Of a stretch of 64,000 nt of DNA, positions 11,389-21,658 are shown piece by piece. The DNA is from Actinernus sp. WN-2022. Taxonomy: Eukaryota > Cnidaria > Anthozoa > Actiniaria > Actinernidae. The stretch's first letter is position 1; every line of letters starts with the position of its first letter. The notes under the pieces were generated by a model. That model worked only from the letters and a program-made list of their open reading frames with translations. It searched no databases and was not told the origin of the DNA. The stretch is from contig JAOWCC010000577.1 in NCBI GenBank assembly GCA_030867875.1, positions 88,083,740-88,147,739 of the forward strand, read 5' to 3'. The position numbers and the translations under genes were made by a program.

Positions 11389-12468
11389 CTAGTATGACTC
11401 TTCCCGGATGTTAAGGCCATGAGGTTCGAGTGTTTTCGCCTGTGCAATTAAAAAAGCTTCTCTGGCCTTACGTATAGAGTCTCTCTTAGAAAATATTTTT
11501 TCGATAGGAATAAGTTGCATGTCGTTGGCAGTGTGATTAGGAGAATTAAGAAAATGTTCGGCAACTGTTGTGGGTTTAGACTTGTTGTTAGAGTTATCTA
11601 TCGTCCGGCGGTGTTCGTTAAATCTGTCTTTTAAGCGTCGTTTAGTCTCACCTATATATTGTAGATTGCAGCGGTTACATTGAATCATGTAGATTAGATT
11701 TTTGGTGTTACAGGTCAGGTTAAATTTGATAGAGCGCGTTTCACCGGTAGCAAAGAAAGTATAGTTAGTAAGTCCGTCAGAAATGTAAGGGCAAGTGGCG
11801 CAGTTCTTCCTACAACGGAACGAGCCAGGTGGGAGTTGGAGCTGGGAATTAGTCGAGTTAGAAGGGAGTGTAGCTTTAACGAGTAGGTCACGCAGGTTGG
11901 TGGTACGTCTAAAGGCTACCATGGGCAAGTGTTGAAAGGTTTTCTTACAGCGGTTAGAAGAGATCAGCAGGCTGTAATGTTTCCTAATGATGTTAGAGAT
12001 ATGTGGAAGGGATGGATTAAAAGTAATAACAAAAGGGATACGGTTAGAACTGTGTGTGTCTTTCGTTTGTAAAGTGAGAGTGCGAGGAATATCGGCAGCG
12101 CGTTGTATTTGTCTAGTAAGGAAGGTGCGGTTATAGCCTCGTTTGAGGAGGTATGTAGTTAATTCAGCAGTACGGGTCTTAAAAGATTCGTCGGTAGAAC
12201 AGATACGTCGCAAACGGAGGGCTAAGCTAAAAGGAATAGCTTTTTTGGTATGTTGGGGATGGCAAGACGAATAGAGTAAATGTTGGTGTTTATCAGTAGG
12301 TTTAGTGTAAAGGTCAGTCTCAATATTACCATTGTTTAAAGAAACATTAACATCAAGGAAAGGTACGTTAGTGGAAGAGTGTGAGCTGGTGAATTTAATG
12401 GTAGGGTGAATGTTATTAAGATAATCGATGAATATTTTTAGGTTATCCAGTCCTTCTGTCCAGATCAT
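11389..12468 (-). CDS. Penelope-like retroelement ORF, RT C-terminus plus GIY-YIG endonuclease (left arm)
   Basis: Open 359-codon frame on the minus strand. The first residues (MIWTEG) correspond to the stretch immediately after the reverse transcriptase catalytic box seen as RYIDDIF in the related fragment at 49161-49523, so the polymerase palm is missing. A conserved Cys cluster (CRKNCATC, residues ~219-226) precedes a GIY-YIG nuclease of about 257-300 (IYMIQC...QYIGET, then RFNEHRR). In Penelope-like elements this nuclease nicks target DNA. The frame is intact but cannot be autonomous without the rest of the RT. It differs from the plus-strand copy at one residue (Thr versus Ala in the KDxHSSN stretch). 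The first Met is not a natural start. Confidence 0.9.
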   Translation of the reverse strand: MIWTEGLDNLKIFIDYLNNIHPTIKFTSSHSSTNVPFLDVNVSLNNGNIETDLYTKPTDKHQHLLYSSCHPQHTKKAIPFSLALRLRRICSTDESFKTRTAELTTYLLKRGYNRTFLTRQIQRAADIPRTLTLQTKDTHSSNRIPFVITFNPSLPHISNIIRKHYSLLISSNRCKKTFQHLPMVAFRRTTNLRDLLVKATLPSNSTNSQLQLPPGSFRCRKNCATCPYISDGLTNYTFFATGETRSIKFNLTCNTKNLIYMIQCNRCNLQYIGETKRRLKDRFNEHRRTIDNSNNKSKPTTVAEHFLNSPNHTANDMQLIPIEKIFSKRDSIRKAREAFLIAQAKTLEPHGLNIREESY

Positions 12469-12480
12469 AAAAATATTTTT

Positions 12481-13560
12481 ATGATCTGGACAGAAGGACT
12501 GGATAACCTAAAAATATTCATCGATTATCTTAATAACATTCACCCTACCATTAAATTCACCAGCTCACACTCTTCCACTAACGTACCTTTCCTTGATGTT
12601 AATGTTTCTTTAAACAATGGTAATATTGAGACTGACCTTTACACTAAACCTACTGATAAACACCAACATTTACTCTATTCGTCTTGCCATCCCCAACATA
12701 CCAAAAAAGCTATTCCTTTTAGCTTAGCCCTCCGTTTGCGACGTATCTGTTCTACCGACGAATCTTTTAAGACCCGTACTGCTGAATTAACTACATACCT
12801 CCTCAAACGAGGCTATAACCGCACCTTCCTTACTAGACAAATACAACGCGCTGCCGATATTCCTCGCACTCTCACTTTACAAACGAAAGACGCACACAGT
12901 TCTAACCGTATCCCTTTTGTTATTACTTTTAATCCATCCCTTCCACATATCTCTAACATCATTAGGAAACATTACAGCCTGCTGATCTCTTCTAACCGCT
13001 GTAAGAAAACCTTTCAACACTTGCCCATGGTAGCCTTTAGACGTACCACCAACCTGCGTGACCTACTCGTTAAAGCTACACTCCCTTCTAACTCGACTAA
13101 TTCCCAGCTCCAACTCCCACCTGGCTCGTTCCGTTGTAGGAAGAACTGCGCCACTTGCCCTTACATTTCTGACGGACTTACTAACTATACTTTCTTTGCT
13201 ACCGGTGAAACGCGCTCTATCAAATTTAACCTGACCTGTAACACCAAAAATCTAATCTACATGATTCAATGTAACCGCTGCAATCTACAATATATAGGTG
13301 AGACTAAACGACGCTTAAAAGACAGATTTAACGAACACCGCCGGACGATAGATAACTCTAACAACAAGTCTAAACCCACAACAGTTGCCGAACATTTTCT
13401 TAATTCTCCTAATCACACTGCCAACGACATGCAACTTATTCCTATCGAAAAAATATTTTCTAAGAGAGACTCTATACGTAAGGCCAGAGAAGCTTTTTTA
13501 ATTGCACAGGCGAAAACACTCGAACCTCATGGCCTTAACATCCGGGAAGAGTCATACTAG
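12481..13560 (+). CDS. Penelope-like retroelement ORF, RT C-terminus plus GIY-YIG endonuclease (right arm)
   Basis: Mirror image of 11389-12468, 359 codons, with the same RT remnant, Cys cluster and GIY-YIG domain. Only 12 bp separate the two start codons, and those bases form the palindrome centre (AAATATTTTT around 12474). The ORF ends in TAG at 13558-13560 and is followed by about 200 bp of 3' UTR shared with the other arm. Both frames remaining open argues for recent duplication rather than selection on both. It is a truncated mobile-element product, not a host gene. Confidence 0.9.
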   Translation: MIWTEGLDNLKIFIDYLNNIHPTIKFTSSHSSTNVPFLDVNVSLNNGNIETDLYTKPTDKHQHLLYSSCHPQHTKKAIPFSLALRLRRICSTDESFKTRTAELTTYLLKRGYNRTFLTRQIQRAADIPRTLTLQTKDAHSSNRIPFVITFNPSLPHISNIIRKHYSLLISSNRCKKTFQHLPMVAFRRTTNLRDLLVKATLPSNSTNSQLQLPPGSFRCRKNCATCPYISDGLTNYTFFATGETRSIKFNLTCNTKNLIYMIQCNRCNLQYIGETKRRLKDRFNEHRRTIDNSNNKSKPTTVAEHFLNSPNHTANDMQLIPIEKIFSKRDSIRKAREAFLIAQAKTLEPHGLNIREESY

Positions 13561-13676
13561 ATATCTGTTTTCACCTTCTTAACATTTTTTCACGATCTAT
13601 CATATTGTAATCTGTTTTATGACAGCTCAGTATCAAGTTCAAAAATACACGCCAATGTAAATTTTCTTCATTGTAC

Positions 13677-13705
13677 CTGAAGAAGGCTGGTGTGGCCAGC
13701 CGAAA
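13677..13705 (+). ncRNA. Hammerhead-like core candidate in Penelope 3' UTR
   Basis: Seen directly: CTGAAGA, then a 6-bp stem GGCTGG/CCAGCC with a 5-nt loop, then GAAA. The hammerhead consensus is CUGANGA, stem II, GAA(A), and hammerhead motifs are reported for Penelope-like elements, so the location fits. Against it: one extra A lies before stem II, and I could define only a 4-bp possible stem I (GTAC on both sides) and no convincing stem III or cleavage site. It may be a decayed ribozyme or a chance hairpin. Confidence 0.35.
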
Positions 13706-13763
13706 TATTGTACCACTAAATTCAAAATTCTACGTTGTATCGGTCTTTGCTTCTTCATAGTTA

Positions 13764-13773
13764 TTTAATGTTT
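13764..13773 (+). repeat. Target-site duplication, right copy (Penelope insertion)
   Basis: TTTAATGTTT, identical to 11085-11094; family A sequence resumes immediately with GGTATCTTGCGCATAGC. Confidence 0.75.
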
Positions 13774-14960
13774 GGTATCTTGCGCATAGCTAGGGGAAAT
13801 AAAAGCAAGCCTATCTGATGTAATTTTGTACAGCGAGATAATTTTTTTTATGTAACGCTCGCGCAAGTGAAGTTCAGGGGGGGTTATGGGGTTTTGAAAT
13901 TTTCTTTTGCCTGTCACTTCCACCCCCCCCCCCCCCCTGAAAGTTGACCTCAACCAGATTAAGAAGACCCCCTGCAGTTTTCTATGTGTAACATTTTGGT
14001 GAAAACTCCATGTCTCTACGACATTGTTTTCTACCGGTAAAAATCCATCGCCCTCTTCGTTTTGGCCGCAAAGCATCCTGGGACAGTTTCATTTCCTATT
14101 TCGCAGTCCAGAACAGGATTTAATAACGTTGTAGCATTAAAATCATAGTTTTGGTACTAAGCACGATCAACACAACATATTGGCTGCAAATTTGGAGTAA
14201 GAAATGCGAATCTTGCAAAACTGAGGGGGGAGGGGTGGAAAACCATATGCATTTCCTGTAATAATGGTGCCCTCCCCATTAAAAGTTTCTTGAATGAAGT
14301 TGCAGCTTTAAAATTTTAGTTTTGGTACTAAACACGACGAATACAGCGTATTGTTTGCAAATTTTGTGTAAGATCTGCGAACCTTGCAAAACTGAGGGGG
14401 GAGGGGTTGAAAATGATATGCATTTCCTGTTAATAATGATACCCTCCCCATTTAGAAGTGGGTTGAATGAAGTTGTAGCTTAAAAATCATAGTTTTGGTA
14501 CTAAACACGACGAACACAACATATTCGTTGCAAATTTGGGGTAAGACATGCGAACCTTGCAAAACGGAGGGGGGAAGGGTGAAAAATCCTATGCCTCAGT
14601 TTCCTGTTAATAATGGTACCCTCCCCATTTAGAGGTGGGTTGAATAAAGTTGCAGCATCAAAATCATAGTTTTGGTACTAAACACGACGAACACAACATA
14701 GTGGTTGCAAATTTGGGGTAAGATCTGCGAACCTTTTAAAACTAAGGGGGAGGGGTGGAAAATCATATGCATTTCCTGTTAATAGTAGTACCCTCCCCCA
14801 ATAGAAAGGGAAGAATAAAGTTGCAGCATCAAAATCAGTCTTGATACTAATCATAATTAATAAAACATATCGTTTGAGCATTTTGTGTAAGATCTGCTAA
14901 TTTTACAAAATAAGGGGGAGGGGTGAAAACCATTTTATGATTATCGTTAGCGGTATCTAC
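13767..14960 (+). repeat. Family A dispersed repeat, right arm with five ~165-bp tandem blocks
   Basis: After GTTCAGGGGGGGTTATGG and a poly-C run, about five tandem blocks follow, each with GAACCTTGCAAAAC, a G-rich core (GAGGGGGGAGGGGT), TATGCATTTCCTGTTAATAA, GGTACCCTCCCCATT and AAATCATAGTTTTGGTACTA. The repeat ends at GATTATCGTTAGCGGTATCT before an (AAT)n tract. Short frames inside (13765-14076, 14678-14881 minus) are by-products. The G-rich cores could form unusual DNA structures, but that is inference. Confidence 0.85.
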
Positions 14961-14962
14961 TT

Positions 14963-14966
<4 letters not shown>

Positions 14967-15002
<36 letters not shown>

Positions 15003-15003
15003 T
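14967..15003. repeat. (AAT)n microsatellite
   Basis: About 12 AAT units lie between the end of family A and the 3' end of a minus-strand LINE; an equivalent tract follows family A at 49838. Confidence 0.95.
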
Positions 15004-17550
15004 AATAATTATACAGCGCTGTTTCCAAAGTGAGTGCCCAATAGCGCTTTACAAATACTACTACGAATAATGATAATATAATAGACTAATGACAGATACT
15101 TAATGTAAAACTAAATATGTGGATACCAATCAATGATAAAGGTACAATATTAAAATATATCAACTGATCATATACTTAATATAAAGCCAAAGTATATGAA
15201 TACTAACTAATAATACTTGCAACAATAACACTGATCTACTGTTCATATGCTTTCTGAAATAGATTTTCAGCCGTCTCTTAAAACTGTCTCGTGAGTTACA
15301 ATGTCTTATGTCCTTAGGTAAAGCATTCCATAATGATGGCGCAGCGCAACAATAGGCTCTGTAGCCATATTTACGCAGATTAAATGACGGAGCAACGAGC
15401 CTTTATCAGAGGACGACCTTAGATTTCGTCTAGGTAAACACTCATTTAGAAGGTCAGATATATAAGTCGGTACAAGTCCATGTAAGGCCTTATAAGTAAT
15501 TAACAGAATCTTAAAGACTATGCGCTGTTCTATAGGTAACCAGTGCAGATTGAACATAACCGGTGTTAAATGATCGCATTTGCGGGACAGCGTGACAATT
15601 CTAGCTGCTGCGTTCTGAACACTCTGCAAACGATCAATAAGATATTTAGGTAGTCCGTAGAGTAAAGAATTACAAAAATCTAATCTGGAAGTGACGAATG
15701 CGTGAACTAATGTCTCGGCAGACTGAAAACCCAGGTATTTCCTAATACGTATAGTCTTTAGATGGTAAAATCCTGATTTGCAGACACTGATGACATACTG
15801 TTCCATCGTCAATGAGGAGTCGAGCAGGACACCAATGTTTCTAACCAGTGTGGATGGATGGATGACGTCATTACACACACGGAGATATAATCTAGCGGTA
15901 GCTGAGGACGGTGGCGAGCGTTTAGAAACAACAGTTCCGTCTTGTCACTGTTGAGTTTCAGCTTGTTCCATGTCATCCAGGCATTGACATCACGAATGCA
16001 AGCCTCGATCTTCGATGTCGCCACGTCAAGTTCACCGGTATCTGTTGCATTTAACGTGATGTACAGCTGGGTACCATCAGCATAGAAGTGGTACTGCATG
16101 CGATGATGCCTGAGTAGATCGCCGAGTGGTGACATGTACATCGAGAACAGTATCGGTCCCAATACACTTCCTTGGGAGACACCCGAGCGAAGAATGCGCT
16201 CAGATGACTGAGCACCACAAACATTAACGGTCAGGGTCCGGTCGGTAAGGTATGAGCTGAACCACTCATAAGCCTTGTCTACTATACCAAATCTAGTGAA
16301 GAGGCGAGACAGTAGGATGTTGTGGTCGACTGTATCAAATGCAGCCGACAAATCTAGAAGTAGGAGGATGACAGACTTCTGGTTGTCGATTGCCCTCAAT
16401 GTGTCATCTTGGACCTTTAACTTAATTCAACGACTTTCTCTATTGACTTGGGAGACAAACTTTAGATTTGATATAGGGCGAAAACTGCAGTACTCATCCG
16501 TATCCATGGTGGCCTTCTTTAACCGCGGTTGAAGGGAAGCGGCTTTCAAGCTCTTCGGTACAACTGCTTCCGACAGCGATATGTTGACCATTCTGGTTAT
16601 CAGAGGGAGCAGATCATTGAAACACTCCTACAATACTCGGGCAGGAATGGGATCCAATATACATGCATGACTTGGCAGAGATCTTTCTAGTAAGTGCCGC
16701 CAGCTGGTCTTCAGTAACTGGAGTAAAACATCTCAGCTTACTATCGCATTGTGGTAAGTTTGCATCCGGTAGAGGATTGAGTACTCCGGAGCTCCTCAGG
16801 GAGAGTTCATTCCCAATTACAGAGATCTTATTGTCAAAATAATCGGCAAACGTGTTGGCAAGCAAGTCAGCCGAATCACAGGGTGGATATCGATGCTCAA
16901 CGTTTCCCCGCAACAGTTTCTCTACAGTCCTGAAGAGTTCACCTTGGTCTGATCCACAGCCACTTATTATCTCGGAGTAATAACCCGTTTTTGCAGAAGA
17001 TATTAGTTTGTTGACAACGCATCATTGCTGGGCGTATATTTCCTTGTCCACTGACAATTTCGTTGTTCTCCATCGACGTTCCAGGCGTCTCCTTTTGGCC
17101 TTCTGTTCGTAAATTTCGTCCGTGAACCAGGATGGGACGGGCCGTAGGGTGAAAACCTTCTTCCTTACAGGGGCGTGATCATCTAGCAAAGAAGTTAGGA
17201 TTCTTTCATATTGTCCAATAAGGTTATCGAGGGACTGGCTTAAGTTAGATTCAGTCAACAAACCAGAGCTTGCAATATCACCTCGAAAACAAGTAAAGTC
17301 GACCATCTTCAGATTTCTATAAGAAATCTCTTTCTCGGAAAAGGGGATTTGGCCAATAAAATCTTGCAATGTACAGCAAAGTGGTCAGACAGTAAAGGGT
17401 CAGATACAGATGTATACAATATTGTCCTCAGATCTGGTTATGACCAAGTCCAGAGTGTGATTTCCCTTGTATGTAGCAACATTAACATGTTGAGTGTAGT
17501 CGAAGCAATTTATAATTTGTAGAAATCTCTTGGCTAGCCTGCATTAAATA
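15004..17550 (-). pseudogene. CR1-like non-LTR retrotransposon, 5'-truncated and decayed
   Basis: Read on the minus strand, pieces appear in correct ORF2 order: the end of an AP endonuclease (LLSDHFAVHC near 17390, in a shifted frame), a linker with HAPVRKK and ERRWR (17369-17022), a pre-RT segment with FADYFDNK (16913-16614), the RT (16399-15809) and the C-terminal LINE domain (15878-15306). Frameshifts separate the pieces. The 3' end lies beside (AAT)n at about 15003. The element belongs to the CR1/Jockey group by general likeness; exact family not assigned. Confidence 0.88.
15809..16399 (-). pseudogene. LINE reverse transcriptase core (CR1-like), inactive
   Basis: RT landmarks in order: LLLLDLSAAFDTVDHNIL (first catalytic Asp), GVSQGSVLGPILF, then FYADGTQLY. 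The last should read YADD; the second catalytic Asp is Gly, so the enzyme is dead even apart from the frameshifts. The downstream C-terminal piece, 15306-15878, overlaps in another frame (LGFQSAETLVHAFVTSRLD..., RLQSVQNAAARIV). Confidence 0.9.
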
Positions 17551-17704
17551 TCGCTAGTTTCAGTACAAGTCAGTAACTTAGGCTTAGCATATACATGCAA
17601 GAACAGGTATTAGTCGTAATGTTGATGACCATTGTATTTGATGACTTTTTTTTGTTCTGTTCGACAATAAACTTCTAATCTACAGCATCATTGCTATCAT
17701 TGTG

Positions 17705-17775
17705 AGTGGATTCAAGAAAGCTCAAGCCATCTTTGGAGTCAGACCAAAGATGACTTGAGTTTTCTTGAATCCACT
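17705..17775. repeat. Near-perfect hairpin, 71 bp
   Basis: AGTGGATTCAAGAAAGCTCA and its inverted partner ending TTTCTTGAATCCACT enclose a short loop (GAGTCAGA). It may be a remnant MITE or a structural hairpin; no flanking duplication was found. Confidence 0.75.
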
Positions 17776-18010
17776 TAAAGCGTTAACCATTAGACCACCG
17801 TGGTTCTTTGTTACCAAATACAAAGGGCGCGTTCACGGCTGATTACCGTTCTTTATGTAAAAGGTGCGAACTGAACAAAGGCTATAAATCAATATGTGGA
17901 TATGTCTAGGACAACATTAACGGCAACGACTGTATATATATAATTTTTATATATATATAACCGATAGAAGGCATAGGTCACAAGATAGGTGAGCACTATA
18001 TAACACAGAC
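17776..18010. other. Non-coding stretch with AT palindrome
   Basis: No gene. A self-complementary TATATATAATTTTTATATATATA tract lies near 17932-17958. Confidence 0.5.
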
Positions 18011-18013
18011 TGA

Positions 18014-18095
18014 GTCCACATCTCTGTAGTGCAGTGGTTAAGCCATCTACTTTCTATGCTGTGTGTCGAGGGTTTGAGTCCCAGTAGGTGCCCAT
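18014..18095 (+). repeat. tRNA-like sequence, probable SINE head
   Basis: TAGTGCAGTGG at 18027-18037 fits the RNA polymerase III A box (TRGYNNARNNG), and GGTTTGAGTCC at 18071-18081 fits the B box (GGTTCGANNCC with one change), at a spacing normal for a tRNA. The acceptor arms pair only partly and no clean anticodon arm could be drawn, so a functional tRNA gene is unlikely and a tRNA-derived SINE is the better reading. Confidence 0.6.
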
Positions 18096-18099
18096 AATA

Positions 18100-18797
18100 G
18101 TTTTTTCTCTTGTCTTTTCTTGTTTACTTGTGAGCTCTAATCATTAATTAGCTCTAAGGCATAGGTTTACAGACCAATCACAATTTTTCAAATTATTGGT
18201 TAAGCTTTTGTATTTCCTCTAAGTTTATCGGATTATCAGTTCCCCATAAATAACTGACACAGAAATGCCCCCCCCCCCCCCGCACACTTTATACAATGTA
18301 GATCATGACTGGTATAACCCTCATTATCTGTTGCTCTGGATGAGGGATTGATATGCAGATGGTGAAAGAAGGGTAGTGCACAGCATAGTCGGTGTTCTCA
18401 CCAGAATTTTGTAGCTTGGGATCCAAGCTAGCCCTCTAGTATATTATTTTAAAGTGCACCATTTCAAAAACAAATGTGAGAATCCCACAGTGGCGTGGTC
18501 TGGTGTGAACACTGCATAGTCCAGGCCTGTAGCCAGACTAAAATGATGCACTAAAATGAAAACGGTGACCAAACCAAAGAAAATGTTGACAGGAAAATAC
18601 CATGAAACGATGCTCGTAACTTGTGGAAGGTCATTGCTTTGTAACTCTTGCAACCTCATTGGACAGGTGAAGTACTGAAATACCATTGGATCCCTCAACT
18701 TCAAGCGATTTGATTTTTACCTCTGCCTCATACTGGCTATTGGCCTGTAGTAAATCTAAAGCCCTGCACCCCTCCTCCCGGGACGTAGCAGGAATTA
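18100..18797. other. Non-coding stretch, nothing recognised
   Basis: Contains a poly-C run near 18270 and unsupported ORFs only. The sequence after the tRNA-like head may be the SINE body, but no second copy exists in the window to define it. Confidence 0.4.
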
Positions 18798-19370
18798 TTA
18801 AAGGAGAACTGTACTCTAAAATTAACCTATTTTTAAAGAACCTATTTTTTTGTTGTATTGCATTTTGTAATTTAAAGGAAGGTCCTTGAATATCAACAAA
18901 TTGTGAGTTTTGACTTCAAACACTGCTGGCAGCACAATTAATGTACATGTGTCAGTGGATATTTCATGACAGTATACAAGTACAAGGAAGAGTTGCCCTC
19001 CAGCCTCTGTTAATTTTAGAGATTTCATTTTTTCTGGCTTTAACTTGAAAGATACGGGGATAAAACTTGCACAAGTTACTATTTTTGGCTTGCTCTTTCC
19101 AATTTTGGCATCAATTTTGAGAGCAGCAGTACCATATACTTCATTGAAAATACAATGTTTTATCTAAATCTTTGACTTTTTTCCAGTTCTTTCTAAACTT
19201 ATCTTCCTTGTATGCTACATTATAAATACTAACATCCCAAATTTCCTCCAAAATTATTATTTTTAAATAAAGTGCAACATGAGAAAAATAACTTTGAAAA
19301 TCAAATTATTATCCATACCTTCAAGATCAATTTAAAAATAAGTCAATTTTATGGTACAGTTCTCCTTTAA
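18798..19370. mobile_element. TTAA-flanked MITE, 573 bp
   Basis: Starts TTAAAGGAGAACTGTAC and ends GGTACAGTTCTCCTTTAA, with TTAA outermost on both sides. Internal sequence is AT-rich without a transposase. The TIR differs from the other TTAA MITEs except for the TTAAAG tip, so it is a separate family. Confidence 0.8.
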
Positions 19371-21655
19371 CTTGACTACCTGTAACATACACCTCAACTT
19401 GCCAAAAAAACCTGGTGACTTCAACGACTGCTATTAGCTCTCCCCAGGCCCCTTTTTAGTGTATGAGAACCTCTTTTCTTGTATCTTTCACAAGCTCAGC
19501 CAGCAAGAAATCTGTCATGAAACCATGATAACCAGTCTGTTTTCTCACATGGTTGATTAGTTCCTGTAAAAACTAGTGTTGATCTGTGTCCATGGGTAAG
19601 ATAAAATACTGCCATAATCAACTGAATGACGATTAAGGTATCAGTGGGAAGTGAGTAGCAGCTGATATTTCAAATGCTTGCCCTTTGTCAGAACAAAAGA
19701 GGGCCGGGAATTGTGGGTGTAGAAATTGTTTATCAAGTGTTGAGTGCAGGATTACCACTGAGGAAGCATGTACTCATGATCAGATGAAGGATCAAAGGAA
19801 ATTTCCCCATCCAATATAGAAATACTAATAGGTGTAATAATAGAAAATCCTGATTAATTCCTATTTAAAAAACTTTAATTATGCGTTTTCTCACATAACT
19901 GTAAGTATGGGTGACAAACAGCTCTTTTTCACACACAATATACAACACATGACTAATATGAATAGCAGGCAATTCATATGAAATAGAACAATAATTATTA
20001 TATTTTTTATCCTTGTTATTAATATTAACTTCGTACAATCTTACTATTAATAATCCTGTACTTCCATATCATGTTTCATACAATTTAATTGTTCACATTG
20101 TTCATCATATAAGACCATACTAAACAATTTATTAGCATTGTTTACATATTTAATAAAATAAGTATGAATTCAGGTGCTGCTTGCAATAGGCTATATTACA
20201 GTTGCATCTGTGAATAGCAGTTTCAGCGGTATTGACCCAAATGCCTCACATGAATGATGGTTTCAATGGTGCTTCACAAGAGACCTGTGATAATCATGGT
20301 CCTAAATGTACTTCATTATTACATGTATCGAAGTGAGGCAATCGGGTCAATACTGCTGAAACTGCTATTTGTTGACACAACTAATAATAATATTATCAGC
20401 TATTGCTAATACACAAGCACATTACTAGTATGTCAAAATGTAGTTGCCTGTATATATTATATATGCTAGTTCTCACCTGTTGGGTACGTGTTCTCTTTTG
20501 GTATGGCTTAATACAATTGTATTTAATAAAGGGGTGGTTAAAAAATGTCAGAAGTTGCTTTGAAGAGTATCAGACCACCAAGTTCCTGGTCGGCTGTACC
20601 CACACTGTCAAACTTGAAATGTGAACTTCGAACTAGTATGAACTAAATACTGGAAGAGTGCTAGCTATACTTGCCTATGCATAGTGTAGGTGCACAACTG
20701 TAACTGCAATAACTAAATAAAATTAAATATATATCTAATTTAGATATTAATTATGGTGCTGGTGAATCTCTATAAATAAGAGTAGGTGGGTTTCAGAAAG
20801 AGCTAGTAATAATATTATTGAATCCGAGTTGAATACCCTGCTAGACAGAGATTCCTTGGGTATAAATTCGAGTGTTAGCCCTTTGTTGATTTTAATTGTT
20901 CTCTGCATAAAAGCCATAATCGTCTGGCATGGCAAACACAAGAACTAATGGGGAGCTGAACGTCTCTGATGAGTTCTTTAGTCAAGGAATACAGTTCACC
21001 TTGGCATTCTCTTGCTTGACGATGATCCACAGTTCGTTTTTGTCTTTCCCATTCACAGCATTCGCAAGACTCGCAATACTAGCAAAGCAGCAAGACTCCA
21101 TAACTCGTAAGCACAACTTCGCTCGTGATTTTCAACACGGGTGCAAGCACGAAAGCATGGGGTGCAAAAGACAGGAGATAGAATGAACAATAAACTCCTT
21201 ATGTTGAACTTTTGAGGCTTTACTTTTGCTTCTCCACCTTAACTTTTTCAAAATACCAGGCCGAAAACGTGTTGTTGACCAAACTAAATGGTTTCAACAG
21301 GGAAGAGTGCAGGACAGGGAGTTGGAGGCCGCGCGTGCGCAATGCGTTTTGCCGCGGTGTCGGCTAAATAATTACTTGATCGAGTCCAAAAACGTCATTC
21401 TGACATAAACTTAGACCCAGTCCCTCTTGTGCATGGTTGTATATTTCAAGATGGTGGACCAACTCAGGACTAAACATGAAGAAACCAACTCAACTAGATC
21501 CAAAAGTGCCGGACTTTATCGAAGAGTTATTGTTAAACTAACTAACGGGAATCGTCAAACACTCTTCGCACTACAACTTTAATATGATGTTCGCACTTTG
21601 ACCAGCTACAACTAACATGGAACGTATAGAATATGGGATGCAGTGTTTCTACTGT
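19371..21655. other. Non-coding stretch
   Basis: About 2.3 kb of AT-rich sequence without a supported gene. The ORFs 20403-20624, 20929-21186 and 21226-21408 show no recognisable domain. The only structure is the inverted repeat listed at 20213-20369. Confidence 0.5.
20213..20369. repeat. Foldback element, 157 bp
   Basis: AATAGCAGTTTCAGCGGTAT is answered by ATACTGCTGAAACTGCTATT, and the pairing continues inward through GACCC and GCCTCA. The middle is weakly paired. MITE-like; no target duplication identified. Confidence 0.75.
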
Positions 21656-21658
21656 GCA

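Larger units (their letters stand above)
11095..13763. mobile_element. Penelope-like element, head-to-head palindromic insertion
   Basis: An 88-bp single-copy leader (11095-11182) is followed by a perfect-register palindrome, 11183-13766, whose paired positions sum to 24949; there is no spacer and no net indel. Each arm (about 1,292 bp) carries a 5'-truncated Penelope ORF2 end plus 3' UTR; the arms meet at the ORF 5' truncation point. I found one substitution between arms. A 10-bp duplication flanks the insertion. Inverted partial copies are known for Penelope-like elements, but a spacerless, near-identical pair could also come from an assembly fold-back. Confidence 0.85.

Noticed and set aside
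18014..18095. Functional tRNA gene
   Set aside because: Acceptor and anticodon arms do not pair well and no terminator follows at once; a SINE is more likely.
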